Positions 55,343 through 63,681 of a stretch of DNA of 64,000 nucleotides are shown one piece after another. The translations under genes were made by a program, and so were the position numbers. Each line of letters begins with the position of its first letter. The first letter of the stretch is position 1. Source of the DNA: Candidatus Pantoea floridensis (lineage in GTDB: Bacteria; Pseudomonadota; Gammaproteobacteria; Enterobacterales; Enterobacteriaceae); the NCBI RefSeq assembly GCF_900215435.1, contig NZ_OCMY01000001.1, positions 3,534,001-3,598,000 of the forward strand, written 5' to 3'. The notes beneath the pieces were generated by a model. It did no database searches and was not told where the DNA came from. It saw nothing but the letters and a program-made list of their open reading frames with translations.

Positions 55343-56977
55343 ATGAATAACCTGTTTAATTTAGCGAAAAGTGGCCTGAATGTAGGTCAGTCCGCTTTAA
55401 ATGTTGTGGGTAGCAACATGATTAATGCTACGTCGCAGAACTATAGTCGTCGTGAAATGATTATTGGGGAATCGGGTGGCCTCGCCACGGCGCAGGGTTT
55501 CTACGGCTACGGCGCCAGAGTGAACAATATTAGCCGTGTCTACGATGCGTTTACCAATACTCAGCTGCGGGATTCAGGCTCTAAACTTGGGGCGCTGGAC
55601 GGACGTTATCAGCAGTTGGCCGATATCGATAACATGCTGGGCGATGTGTCGGACAACGTTTCGGTGTCACTGAACAACCTGTTTAAATCGATGGCAACGC
55701 TGAGCGGCGATGCCTCCGATGGCCCGGCACGCGCGGCGGTGTATAGCTCACTCGGCGTGTTAACACAGCGCTTTAACGAAAGCGGCAAACGTCTGGATAA
55801 TCTGGAAAAAAGCACCAACAGCCAGATCGATCTGAGCGTCAAAGATATTAATGCCTACACCCAACAGCTGGCGGAGATTAACAAGCAGCTGGAGCGCGTG
55901 CAGGCACAGAATGGCTCTGCGCCGGCCGATCTACTGGATCAGCGTGATGCGCTGCTGGAATCGTTGGCTTTGCAGGTTGGCATTGATGTCACCGAGAACA
56001 AAATCACCGGCCGCGTTGACGTCACGCTGGCAGATGGTCGCCCGCTGGTGTTTGGTGAAGAGCAGTACAAACTCGCCACGTCCCCTTCGCCGAGCGATCC
56101 CAATAAAACCATTGTCTCTTACGTGAACAAAGAGGGTAAAAGCGAGGCGATTAACGAATCCAGCTTTACCAAAGGCCGCCTGTCGGGCTTGTTCAAGTTC
56201 CGTAATGAAGATCTGGAGCTGGCGCGCAACGAGCTGGATCAAATTGCGTTCCAGATGGCCAGCCGCTTTAACGAACAGCATCGTCAGGGTTATACGCCAG
56301 CGGGCGACGCCGGTGGCGACCTGTTCAAGCTGCCCGATATGCAGGTCTTTGCCAATACGAAAAACACCGGCACGGGCAATCTCACCAATGGCAAAGTCAC
56401 GGATTACACCAAAGTAAATGCTGAGGATTACAGCATCAGCTTTGACGGTAGCCAGTGGACAGTGACGGGTTCGGACGGACGCACCGTGCCAGCCACGCTC
56501 TCCGGCGATACCCTGGCCTTTGACGGCGTAGAGATTGATGTGCCGGCGGGTGCCGCTTCGGGCGACAGTTTTACGCTCAACCCGGTCGCCGGTGCCGCAA
56601 CCGGCATTAGCCGTGCGCTGGCCAGCGCGCAAGACTTTGCCGCGTCCGACAAAGTAGATGGCGGCCCAAGCAATAACAACAACCTGGAAAAAATGCTGAA
56701 AATCCAGGACGAGAAACTGATTGGTAAAAGCACGCTGAGCGAAGCCTATTCCAGCCTGGTGGGCACCATCGGTTCCAACGCCCGCGCCGTGCAGTCGAAT
56801 ATGACGTCAGCCCAAATTGATGCCGACACCAAACTTGAAACCAAGCAGGCCTTCTCGGGTGTCGATCTGAATGAAGAAAACGTCAATATGACGATGTTCT
56901 TACAATATTACCAGGCGAGCGCGCAGATGTTGCAAACCGCAACGTCGTTACTCGACACCCTGTTAGCCATTAAATAA
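55343..56977 (+). CDS. flgK: Flagellar hook-filament junction protein FlgK
   Basis: A 544-residue hook-associated protein 1. NNLFNLAKSGLNVGQSALNV, VGSNMINATSQNYSRRE and the C-terminal GVDLNEENVNMTMFLQYYQA are family hallmarks. ATG 55343 (GAGAAC upstream) is chosen over a frame start at 55295. Confidence 0.96.
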   Translation: MNNLFNLAKSGLNVGQSALNVVGSNMINATSQNYSRREMIIGESGGLATAQGFYGYGARVNNISRVYDAFTNTQLRDSGSKLGALDGRYQQLADIDNMLGDVSDNVSVSLNNLFKSMATLSGDASDGPARAAVYSSLGVLTQRFNESGKRLDNLEKSTNSQIDLSVKDINAYTQQLAEINKQLERVQAQNGSAPADLLDQRDALLESLALQVGIDVTENKITGRVDVTLADGRPLVFGEEQYKLATSPSPSDPNKTIVSYVNKEGKSEAINESSFTKGRLSGLFKFRNEDLELARNELDQIAFQMASRFNEQHRQGYTPAGDAGGDLFKLPDMQVFANTKNTGTGNLTNGKVTDYTKVNAEDYSISFDGSQWTVTGSDGRTVPATLSGDTLAFDGVEIDVPAGAASGDSFTLNPVAGAATGISRALASAQDFAASDKVDGGPSNNNNLEKMLKIQDEKLIGKSTLSEAYSSLVGTIGSNARAVQSNMTSAQIDADTKLETKQAFSGVDLNEENVNMTMFLQYYQASAQMLQTATSLLDTLLAIK

Positions 56978-56987
56978 GGAAAATATA

Positions 56988-57881
56988 ATGCGATTAAGTA
57001 CGCTTTATATGTTTAAACAAAGCGCTGAAGGTATGTCGAAGCGCGTAAGTGATAATAATGATGTGCTGTTACGCCTTTCTAATATGAAATCATTATTGCG
57101 CGCCTCAGACGATCCGAGTGCGGCCACCAGCGCGGTAAAATCGCAGGATGCGCTGGCGAAGCAGGAGCTGTACAAAAATGTCCGTTCATCGACGCGTAAT
57201 GCATTGCAGCATGAAGATAATATTTTAAGCGGCGTGGGCAATTTAATGACCACCAGCCTGACAGAAAAAATCGTTGCGGCGAAAAGCGATACTTACTCAG
57301 CAGAAGATCGCGCTGCGCTGGGGAAAGAGCTGCAGGGTATTCGTGCCAATCTGCTGGATCTGGCGAATAACCGCGACGGCAGCGGCCGCTACATCTTCTC
57401 CGGTTTTAAAACCGACAGTCCGGCTTTTGATAGCAGCGGCACCTATATCGGTGGCGGGGAAGCGCGCAAGCTGACGATTGCGGACGGCACCGAAATGACG
57501 GTGGGTCATCTAGGCAACGACGTGTTTGGCGATCTGTTCAAAGACCTGGATGGAGCAATCACCGAACTGTTGCGCGATCCCCTCGACCCGGATGCCATGC
57601 AGGCGGCGCTTAGTGTTGCGAGCAAGGCAGTCGATTCAGGCATTGATCGCCTGGGTAAGGCGCAGGCTGAGCTGGGGACTAATTTGCAGCAGATCGACGC
57701 ATTAGATATGAACGGCGATACGATGATCAACGATCTAACCGTGCAGGTGCAGACGGCGATTGGTTCTGATTACGAAACCATGACCAGCCTGTTGATGGAT
57801 TCCAAAATGTCGGAATTTTCCCTCACGGCTTCGATGATGGTATTCCAGTCAATGCAGAAGATGAATTTATTCAATAAATAA
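56988..57881 (+). CDS. flgL: Flagellar hook-filament junction protein FlgL
   Basis: A 297-residue hook-associated protein 3. The N terminus MRLSTLYMFKQSAEGMSKRV and LLRASDDPSAATSAVKSQD are conserved with flagellin-like ends. Ten bases after flgK. Confidence 0.95.
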   Translation: MRLSTLYMFKQSAEGMSKRVSDNNDVLLRLSNMKSLLRASDDPSAATSAVKSQDALAKQELYKNVRSSTRNALQHEDNILSGVGNLMTTSLTEKIVAAKSDTYSAEDRAALGKELQGIRANLLDLANNRDGSGRYIFSGFKTDSPAFDSSGTYIGGGEARKLTIADGTEMTVGHLGNDVFGDLFKDLDGAITELLRDPLDPDAMQAALSVASKAVDSGIDRLGKAQAELGTNLQQIDALDMNGDTMINDLTVQVQTAIGSDYETMTSLLMDSKMSEFSLTASMMVFQSMQKMNLFNK

Positions 57882-57916
57882 TCGCTTCACTCCTTTATTC
57901 ACTTTCCAGGACGTCT

Positions 57917-57945
57917 TACCGCCAGCCGTTTCTCTGCTGGCGGTA
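57917..57945 (+). promoter_or_regulatory. Hairpin in the leader of the MCP gene
   Basis: TACCGCCAGC (57917-57926) and GCTGGCGGTA (57936-57945) are perfect 10-base arms around nine bases, 13 bases before the MCP start codon. No T run follows, so it is not a standard terminator. It may protect flgL mRNA ends or limit read-through into the receptor gene. Confidence 0.5.
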
Positions 57946-57958
57946 GAGAACACAAACT

Positions 57959-59596
57959 ATGTTTAATAATTTGAAAATATATACCAGGTTGAGCCTGGTG
58001 ATTGGCGTTTTCGCCGTGACGCTAATGGGCGTGACGGCGTTCACGACCTATAACACCTATATCAATAACCTTAACTTTAAACGTATTTTAGTGGCTGCAA
58101 CTAATAGCGACCAGATGCGCGATGCCGCCTATAACATTAGCGCCGCGCAGGCGAATATTGGCGACATGATGATGATGGTGATGCGCGGTGAAACCGTTTC
58201 GCCGGAAACCGAAATGCTCACCAAAAATGTGCTGAAAATGTCTCTCGATGCCGTGGACGACTATATGGCTTCCCCGTTCAATAATGACCAGGAACAGCGG
58301 GCTGCCGCTGAAGTGAACAGCGCGTTTAACGATCTTTATACGGCGGTGCAGGCGAATCTGGATGCGGTGCATAGCTCGCGTGAATACCGTCATACGCCAG
58401 CGAACCTTCAGTCGCTGCGCAGTGCGCTACGTGAAAAAATCAATCAGTTTAGCCTGATCGCTGACCAACACAGTGATGAAGCGGTGGCGACGGCAGAAGC
58501 GGACTATAACGCCATGATGGTGTTGGGCTGCACGGTGGTGGTGATTGCGCTGGTGATGTTGTTCATGGTGCGCTACTGGCTGCGCCGCGCGCTGGTGAAG
58601 CGCATGGATATGACGATTGATGTGCTGAAACGCGTGGGTTCTGGCGATCTCAGTAACGTCATTGAGCATGGCAATCGCGATGAAATTGGCGCCATGCTGG
58701 CCGAACTGGAAGCGATGCGCGCCTCTCTCAGCAGTACGATTTTCAGCATTCGTGAAGGCGTAGTGCGCATGCATACCAATTCACAAGAAATTGCCCAGGG
58801 CAATAACGATCTCTCTTCTCGCACCGAGGAGCAGGCCGCCGCGCTGCAGCAAACCGCCGCCAGCATGGAACAGATCAAAACCACGGTACGGCAAAATGCC
58901 GACAACGCCTATGCCGCACGCCAGCTGGCGGAAAGCGCCAGCAGCAATGCGCAGCAGGGTGGTGAAGCGATGCAAAACCTTGAGCAGATCATGGTGCAAA
59001 TTACCGATAGCTCGCGTCAGATCGCCGACATCAACGGCGTCATCGACAGCATTGCCAACCAAACTAATATTCTGGCGCTGAACGCTGCGGTTGAAGCGGC
59101 ACGCGCGGGTGAGCAGGGGCGTGGATTTGCCGTCGTAGCCGAAGAAGTGCGTAATCTGGCGAAACGCAGTGCCGAAGCGGCCAAAGAGATCAACACGCTG
59201 ATCAATACCTGCGTAAGCAATATGGATAGCGGCTCACGTCAGGTGAATCAGGCGAGCGTAGTGATGCAGGATATCGTCACGTCCGTGGCGCAGGTGCGCC
59301 AGATTATGGGTGAAATTACCTCCGCATCCGATGAGCAGAGCGCCGGAATCAATCAGATTTCCCAGGCCGTCAACGAAATGGATCTGGTGACGCAGCAGAA
59401 CGCCGCGATGGTGGAAGAAGCGGCGATGGCGGCAGGTGAGCTGGAAGCGCATTCTGACGAGCTGGAAAAACTGGTGGCGCAATTTGCGCTTGGTGAACGC
59501 GTTACCAGTCAGCACGATTTGCTGCCGATGAAAATGCACGCGCCACGTTTACACGCGAAGCCAGATAATAACCACGCCCAGTGGGAAACCTTTTAA
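57959..59596 (+). CDS. Methyl-accepting chemotaxis protein (complete receptor)
   Basis: A 545-residue receptor. Membrane segment about 11-29, periplasmic four-helix-type sensor domain about 30-185, second segment (VLGCTVVVIALVMLFMVRYW), HAMP domain, methylation helices and the intact signalling tip (ANQTNILALNAAVEAARAGE, then QGRGFAVVAEEVRNLAKRSA). It ends QWETF, the CheR/CheB docking pentapeptide type. The ligand is unknown. It is the only complete receptor gene in the window and lies between flgL and fliA. Confidence 0.95.
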   Translation: MFNNLKIYTRLSLVIGVFAVTLMGVTAFTTYNTYINNLNFKRILVAATNSDQMRDAAYNISAAQANIGDMMMMVMRGETVSPETEMLTKNVLKMSLDAVDDYMASPFNNDQEQRAAAEVNSAFNDLYTAVQANLDAVHSSREYRHTPANLQSLRSALREKINQFSLIADQHSDEAVATAEADYNAMMVLGCTVVVIALVMLFMVRYWLRRALVKRMDMTIDVLKRVGSGDLSNVIEHGNRDEIGAMLAELEAMRASLSSTIFSIREGVVRMHTNSQEIAQGNNDLSSRTEEQAAALQQTAASMEQIKTTVRQNADNAYAARQLAESASSNAQQGGEAMQNLEQIMVQITDSSRQIADINGVIDSIANQTNILALNAAVEAARAGEQGRGFAVVAEEVRNLAKRSAEAAKEINTLINTCVSNMDSGSRQVNQASVVMQDIVTSVAQVRQIMGEITSASDEQSAGINQISQAVNEMDLVTQQNAAMVEEAAMAAGELEAHSDELEKLVAQFALGERVTSQHDLLPMKMHAPRLHAKPDNNHAQWETF

Positions 59597-59628
59597 TTTA
59601 TTCAAAGGCGATAAATAGCCGCACCGAT

Positions 59629-59684
59629 TGGCGCTTTCTCAACGTAATTACGCAAACAGGCTAATTAAGTACCGGAAAGCGCCA
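59629..59684 (+). promoter_or_regulatory. Inverted repeat in the fliA leader
   Basis: TGGCGCTTTC (59629-59638) and GAAAGCGCCA (59675-59684) are perfect 10-base arms with a 36-base loop, about 80 bases upstream of the fliA start codon. It could be an mRNA structure or a two-site operator. Confidence 0.4.
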
Positions 59685-59765
59685 TGTTATAAAGCCTTAT
59701 TGCACTATTTGAAAAGGCGTTTTCACCGGATAATTCTCACTGAGAATATGGGGTGGAAAAGTAAC

Positions 59766-60497
59766 GTGAACGGTATTTATACAGCCGAAGGGCTGGAAGA
59801 TAAAACAGCGCTGTGGTCGAAATACCACTATCTGGTACGGCAGGAAGCTTTACGCTTACAAAAGCGATTGCCGGCCAGTGTCGAGCTGGACGATCTTATT
59901 CAGGCTGGTGCCATCGGTTTTTTAGGTGCTGTTGAAACGTTCGACCCAAAGAAAGGCGTCACGCTCAGCGCCTGGATAATACAACGCGTGCGCTGGTCAT
60001 TAATGGATGAATTACGTGAACGTGATTGGGTGCCGCGTCGCGTCAGAACCCATTCACGTGAAATGGTTGCCATTATTCGTGAAATAGAACAAGAGCAGGG
60101 GCGTGAAGCCAGCGAGCTGGATATTGCTGAGCGCATGGGCATTTCTCTCAACGAATTTCATCAAATGCTGGCCGATACCAATACCAGCCAAATGTATTCG
60201 ATAGAAGAGTTGCAGGAAATGTCTCCGGATGCCTGGGAAACATCAACCGACGAACATGAATCGCTCAATCCGCTATATGAAACCATTCAGAATAAGCTGG
60301 TGGAGAGTATTGCTGAGCATATTCGTTTTTTTCCGGAGCGCGAGCAGCGTATCCTGCAGTTCTATTATCAACAAGATCTTAACATGAAAGAGATTGCCTT
60401 GATTCTTGGCGTGACGGAAACGCGCGTTAGTCAGTTGCATAGTCTGGCAATTAAACGCTTACGCAGCAGGATGGATGATACCTCGTTCGAGGTATGA
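59766..60497 (+). CDS. fliA: Flagellar sigma factor FliA (sigma-28)
   Basis: A 243-residue sigma factor. Region 2 (LPASVELDDLIQAGAIGFLG), RDWVPRRVRTHSRE (region 3) and the region 4 helix-turn-helix (NMKEIALILGVTETRVSQLH) are clear. Outside these it differs considerably from E. coli FliA, for example AWIIQRVRWSLMDELRERD in place of TYAVQRIRGAMLDELRSRD. GTG 59766 is chosen because it gives the family N terminus (NGIYTAEG) and length; ATG 59748 is an alternative. It should read the CCGATG-type promoters of fliC, fliD, flgM and flgK and be held by FlgM. fliZ does not follow. Confidence 0.94.
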   Translation: MNGIYTAEGLEDKTALWSKYHYLVRQEALRLQKRLPASVELDDLIQAGAIGFLGAVETFDPKKGVTLSAWIIQRVRWSLMDELRERDWVPRRVRTHSREMVAIIREIEQEQGREASELDIAERMGISLNEFHQMLADTNTSQMYSIEELQEMSPDAWETSTDEHESLNPLYETIQNKLVESIAEHIRFFPEREQRILQFYYQQDLNMKEIALILGVTETRVSQLHSLAIKRLRSRMDDTSFEV

Positions 60498-60850
60498 AGC
60501 CAGGGTGTTAATAATGTTAACAGCGGTTAAAATAGAGGCTTAATATTAACGCATAAGGTTTAAGAACGTTTAACAGCTCAATAATCATAGTTTAATCATA
60601 AGGTTAGTGAATAACATCGGATTAGGCCTGTTTTCGACTGATTGCCAGGAATAATCCTAGAAGTTATGCTTTTTCCACTTTCCGATGAGGTGGTTTTCAT
60701 TAGTCTGGAATATGGGTTATCCACTCTACACATTGGTGTGAAATAAATGTGAACGAGCGGTGTTGCAGAGATGCGAATTTCCAGCTGATAACAATGATCA
60801 CCTTTTTGATTTTACCTGTTTATGATTAATAAACTTTGAGGTGTTACTCA
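60498..60850. promoter_or_regulatory. flhDC control region
   Basis: A 353-base AT-rich gap upstream of flhD. It holds an RcsAB-like box at 60646-60660, two copies of CATAAGGTT (60552-60560 and 60597-60605), and two direct TGTGA half-sites (60737-60741, 60748-60752) that are not arranged as a normal CRP palindrome. The transcription start is not obvious; a GAGGTG ribosome site precedes the GTG start. Confidence 0.6.
60646..60660. promoter_or_regulatory. RcsAB-like box
   Basis: CAGGAATAATCCTAG is close to the RcsAB consensus (TAAGAATATTCCTA) and to the box known in the E. coli flhDC promoter. It lies about 190 bases before flhD, comparable with the E. coli arrangement. It implies repression of motility by envelope stress. 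Confidence 0.6.
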
Positions 60851-61213
60851 GTGTCTAATTTCGATGAATATCTTCAACACATCCATGATATCAATTTGTC
60901 ATATCTACTGCTTGCTCAGCAGATAATCCGTCAGGATAAGTTTGCTGCTGGTTTCCGTCTGGGATTATCCGAGGGAACTATGGATAACTTAAAAGAGTTG
61001 TCACTGCCGCAGTTAATGAAGTTGGCGGCAACCAATCAATTTATATGCCGACTTCGTGTTGATGATGAAGTGGTCATCGAAAACCTAACCAAGGATTCAC
61101 GTATAGAAGCACTGCAGCAAATTCATACTGGCATCATTCTTTCAACCAATTTGCTTAATTCACTCAGTGAAGCACCGGCAGAAGTTGCAGAGCGAGGTGT
61201 CTGGAATGTGTGA
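60851..61213 (+). CDS. flhD: Flagellar master regulator subunit FlhD
   Basis: A 120-residue protein collinear with E. coli FlhD: LQHIHDINLSYLLLAQQIIR, LSLPQLMKLAATNQFICRLR and SRIEALQQIHTGIILSTNLL. Many positions differ (for instance FAAGFRLGLSEGTMDNLKEL), more than expected for a primary enterobacterial FlhD. The start is GTG 60851 with GAGGTG at spacing 8. It forms FlhD4C2 with FlhC to activate class 2 genes. Confidence 0.93.
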   Translation: MSNFDEYLQHIHDINLSYLLLAQQIIRQDKFAAGFRLGLSEGTMDNLKELSLPQLMKLAATNQFICRLRVDDEVVIENLTKDSRIEALQQIHTGIILSTNLLNSLSEAPAEVAERGVWNV

Positions 61214-61784
61214 GAAAAGCCTGCTGCAAGAAGTACACGAAGTAAATATTGCGATGGAGCTGATTACCCTCGGTGCGCGTATGCAGATTCTGGAAACGGA
61301 AACCTCATTAAGCCGTCGTCGCCTGTTGCGCTTATATAAAGAGTTACGTGGCTGCCCGCCACCGAAAGGGATGCTGCCGTTCTCAGAAGACTGGTTTATG
61401 TCCTGGGAACAAAATATACATTCGTCGATGTTTTATAACATCTACCTCTATTTAAAAAGTACCGAAAAGGCACCGTCCATCCAGACGCTGATGAAAACGT
61501 ATCGTTTATATCTGGAACAGTGCCCATCACGAGAGGGTGATAAACCGGTACTGGGGCTGACGCGTGCCTGGACATTATTACGCTTTATTGATTGCGGCAT
61601 TATTTCGCGTAAAGCCTGCAGCGTATGTCAGGGCGGTTTTATTGTGACCACGGAATTTATCAAAAATCCGTTCACGTGCAGTTTGTGTAGTCCGCCATCG
61701 CGTGCATTTAAGAAGTCTCAGGTGAATTTTGCTAGCGAGTCGAGCCCGCTGGCTGCCAGCAACTTTATGTTGGTAAACGCCTGA
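61206..61784 (+). CDS. flhC: Flagellar master regulator subunit FlhC
   Basis: A 192-residue protein with AMELITLGARMQILETETSL, CPPPKGMLPFSEDWFMSWEQ and the four zinc cysteines in CSVCQGG and FTCSLCSPPSRA. ATG 61206 overlaps the flhD stop by eight bases, so the two are translationally coupled. Like FlhD it diverges visibly from E. coli between the motifs. Confidence 0.95.
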   Translation: MCEKSLLQEVHEVNIAMELITLGARMQILETETSLSRRRLLRLYKELRGCPPPKGMLPFSEDWFMSWEQNIHSSMFYNIYLYLKSTEKAPSIQTLMKTYRLYLEQCPSREGDKPVLGLTRAWTLLRFIDCGIISRKACSVCQGGFIVTTEFIKNPFTCSLCSPPSRAFKKSQVNFASESSPLAASNFMLVNA

Positions 61785-61867
61785 TCCCCTGACAGGTGCG
61801 GCTAACAAGATGGCAAGTAGCCGGCGTGGTTTTACCGCGCCGGAGATAAAATCAGAAAGGAGAAGTT

Positions 61868-62767
61868 GTGTTAGTTATCATTGGCTATCTTGTGGTTATC
61901 TTCACTGTCTTTGGTGGTTTTGTGCTCTCCGGCGGTGAACTTGCCGCCCTGTTCCAGCCGCTAGAACTGCTGATTATTGGTGGTGCTGGCGTTGGCGCCT
62001 TCATTGTTGGTAACAACGTTAAATCCCTCAAATCTACCGGTCGCGCGGTTGCCAGGCTCTTCGTAGGTCGACGTTATAACAAAGCGGTCTACATGGATCT
62101 GATGGCGATGCTGTTTTTGCTGCTGACCAAAAGCCGCGTGCATGGCCTGATGACGCTGGAGAAGGATATTGAAGATCCGCAGAACAGCGAGATTCTCAGC
62201 GCCTATCCACGTCTGATGAGCGATCCGATGCTCAGCAACTTCGTCATGGACTACTTCCGCCTGATGATTGGCGGCAGCATGAATTCGCATGAGATCGAAG
62301 CGTTGATGGACGAAGAGATCGAAACCTGTGAAGAGGAGCTGGAAGTCCCGGCGCAGAGCCTGAATAACGTCGGCGATGCGTTTCCGGCTTTCGGTATTGT
62401 CGCGGCGGTAATGGGCGTGGTGAACGCGCTGGCCGCAGCCGATCGTCCTGCTGCTGAGCTGGGCATGCTGATTGCCCACGCGCTGGTGGGGACCTTCCTC
62501 GGTATTCTGATTGCTTACGGCTTTGTTCTGCCGCTGGCCACGCTGCTGCGCCAGAAAAGTAGCGATCAGGTGAAGATTTTGCAGTGCATCAAAGTCACGC
62601 TGCTCTCCAGCCTGAACGGTTACGCGCCGCAGATTGCGGTGGAATTTGGCCGTAAGACCATTTACACCAGCGAACGTCCCTCTTTTGAAGAGCTGGAAGA
62701 GCACGTGCGCGAAGTGAAATCGAACGCCAGCCTGAAATCCAAACCCTCGGATGCAGCTGCCGCATGA
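61868..62767 (+). CDS. motA: Flagellar motor stator protein MotA
   Basis: A 299-residue stator protein with four membrane segments, YMDLMAMLFLLLTKSRVHGL, SAYPRLMSDPMLSNFVMDYF with the torque-generating charged residues, and PAFGIVAAVMGVVNALAAAD with the conserved proline. The start is GTG 61868 after GGAGAAG. It forms the proton channel with MotB. It follows flhC by 83 bases with no clear terminator between. Confidence 0.96.
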   Translation: MLVIIGYLVVIFTVFGGFVLSGGELAALFQPLELLIIGGAGVGAFIVGNNVKSLKSTGRAVARLFVGRRYNKAVYMDLMAMLFLLLTKSRVHGLMTLEKDIEDPQNSEILSAYPRLMSDPMLSNFVMDYFRLMIGGSMNSHEIEALMDEEIETCEEELEVPAQSLNNVGDAFPAFGIVAAVMGVVNALAAADRPAAELGMLIAHALVGTFLGILIAYGFVLPLATLLRQKSSDQVKILQCIKVTLLSSLNGYAPQIAVEFGRKTIYTSERPSFEELEEHVREVKSNASLKSKPSDAAAA

Positions 62768-63681
62768 AAAAAGATACGCCGATTATTGTCCGCAAGCGCA
62801 AGAAGCATAAACACGCGCACCATGGCGGCACCTGGAAGATCGCTTACGCCGACTTTATGACCGCCATGATGGCGTTCTTTTTAGTGATGTGGCTGCTGTC
62901 GCAATCCGATCCCACGCAGCGTGAGCAGATAGCCGATTACTTTCGCGTGCCGTTAAAACCCGCCCTGGCGCAAGGCAATAAAACCAGCCTGAGCGACAGC
63001 GTGATCCCCGGCGGCGGTGACGATCTGGTAAAAAAAGATGGCGAAGTCTTTAAAAAGCAGATGGATGCGGTGAGCCGCCAGCAGGCGCTGGAAAGTCTGC
63101 GGCAGGCGAAGAAAAAGCTGCAGCAGATGATTCAAACCGATCCGCGGCTGAACAACTTCAAATCCAATATTTTGCTCACCCTTACCAACGATGGGCTGCT
63201 GATCCAGATTACCGATTCGCAAAATCGACCGATGTTTAAGATTGGTAGCGAAATACCGGAATCCTATATGAACGGCATCCTGCAAGCGCTGGTGCCGTTG
63301 CTGAATGAGCTGCCTAACAAGATCAGTCTGACCGGTCACACCGATTCACTGCCGTATTCGGGCGGCGTCGGCGGCTATAGCAATTGGGAGCTCTCCACCG
63401 GCCGTGCCAATGCGGTTCGTCGTGTGCTGGTGAGCGCCGGATTGAGTGATGAACGCTTCCTGCGCGTCATCGGCAATGCCAGCCACTTGCCGTTAGAGGA
63501 TGTGGCACCAGACGATCCGCGCAATCGCCGCATCAGTATTCTGGTGTTGAGCCGCAGTAAAGAGCAGGCGATCCGTAGCGAAACCCGCAGCGTGCAGCCG
63601 GTACCCGAGGTGCCGGAAATGGCAGAAATTAACGGCGCTCAGCTGAAAGAGGTTCAGGGTTACACCGATGGACGTGAATGA
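62764..63681 (+). CDS. motB: Flagellar motor stator protein MotB
   Basis: A 305-residue stator protein: basic N terminus, one membrane segment with the proton-carrying aspartate in AYADFMTAMMAFFLVMWLLS, and a C-terminal OmpA-like peptidoglycan-binding domain (SLTGHTDSLPYSGG, then WELSTGRANAVRRVLVSAGL and RNRRISILVL). It overlaps motA by four bases. Confidence 0.96.
   Translation: MKKDTPIIVRKRKKHKHAHHGGTWKIAYADFMTAMMAFFLVMWLLSQSDPTQREQIADYFRVPLKPALAQGNKTSLSDSVIPGGGDDLVKKDGEVFKKQMDAVSRQQALESLRQAKKKLQQMIQTDPRLNNFKSNILLTLTNDGLLIQITDSQNRPMFKIGSEIPESYMNGILQALVPLLNELPNKISLTGHTDSLPYSGGVGGYSNWELSTGRANAVRRVLVSAGLSDERFLRVIGNASHLPLEDVAPDDPRNRRISILVLSRSKEQAIRSETRSVQPVPEVPEMAEINGAQLKEVQGYTDGRE

Noticed and set aside
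60737..60752. CRP site upstream of flhD
   Set aside because: The two TGTGA half-sites are direct repeats, not the inverted TGTGA-N6-TCACA arrangement.
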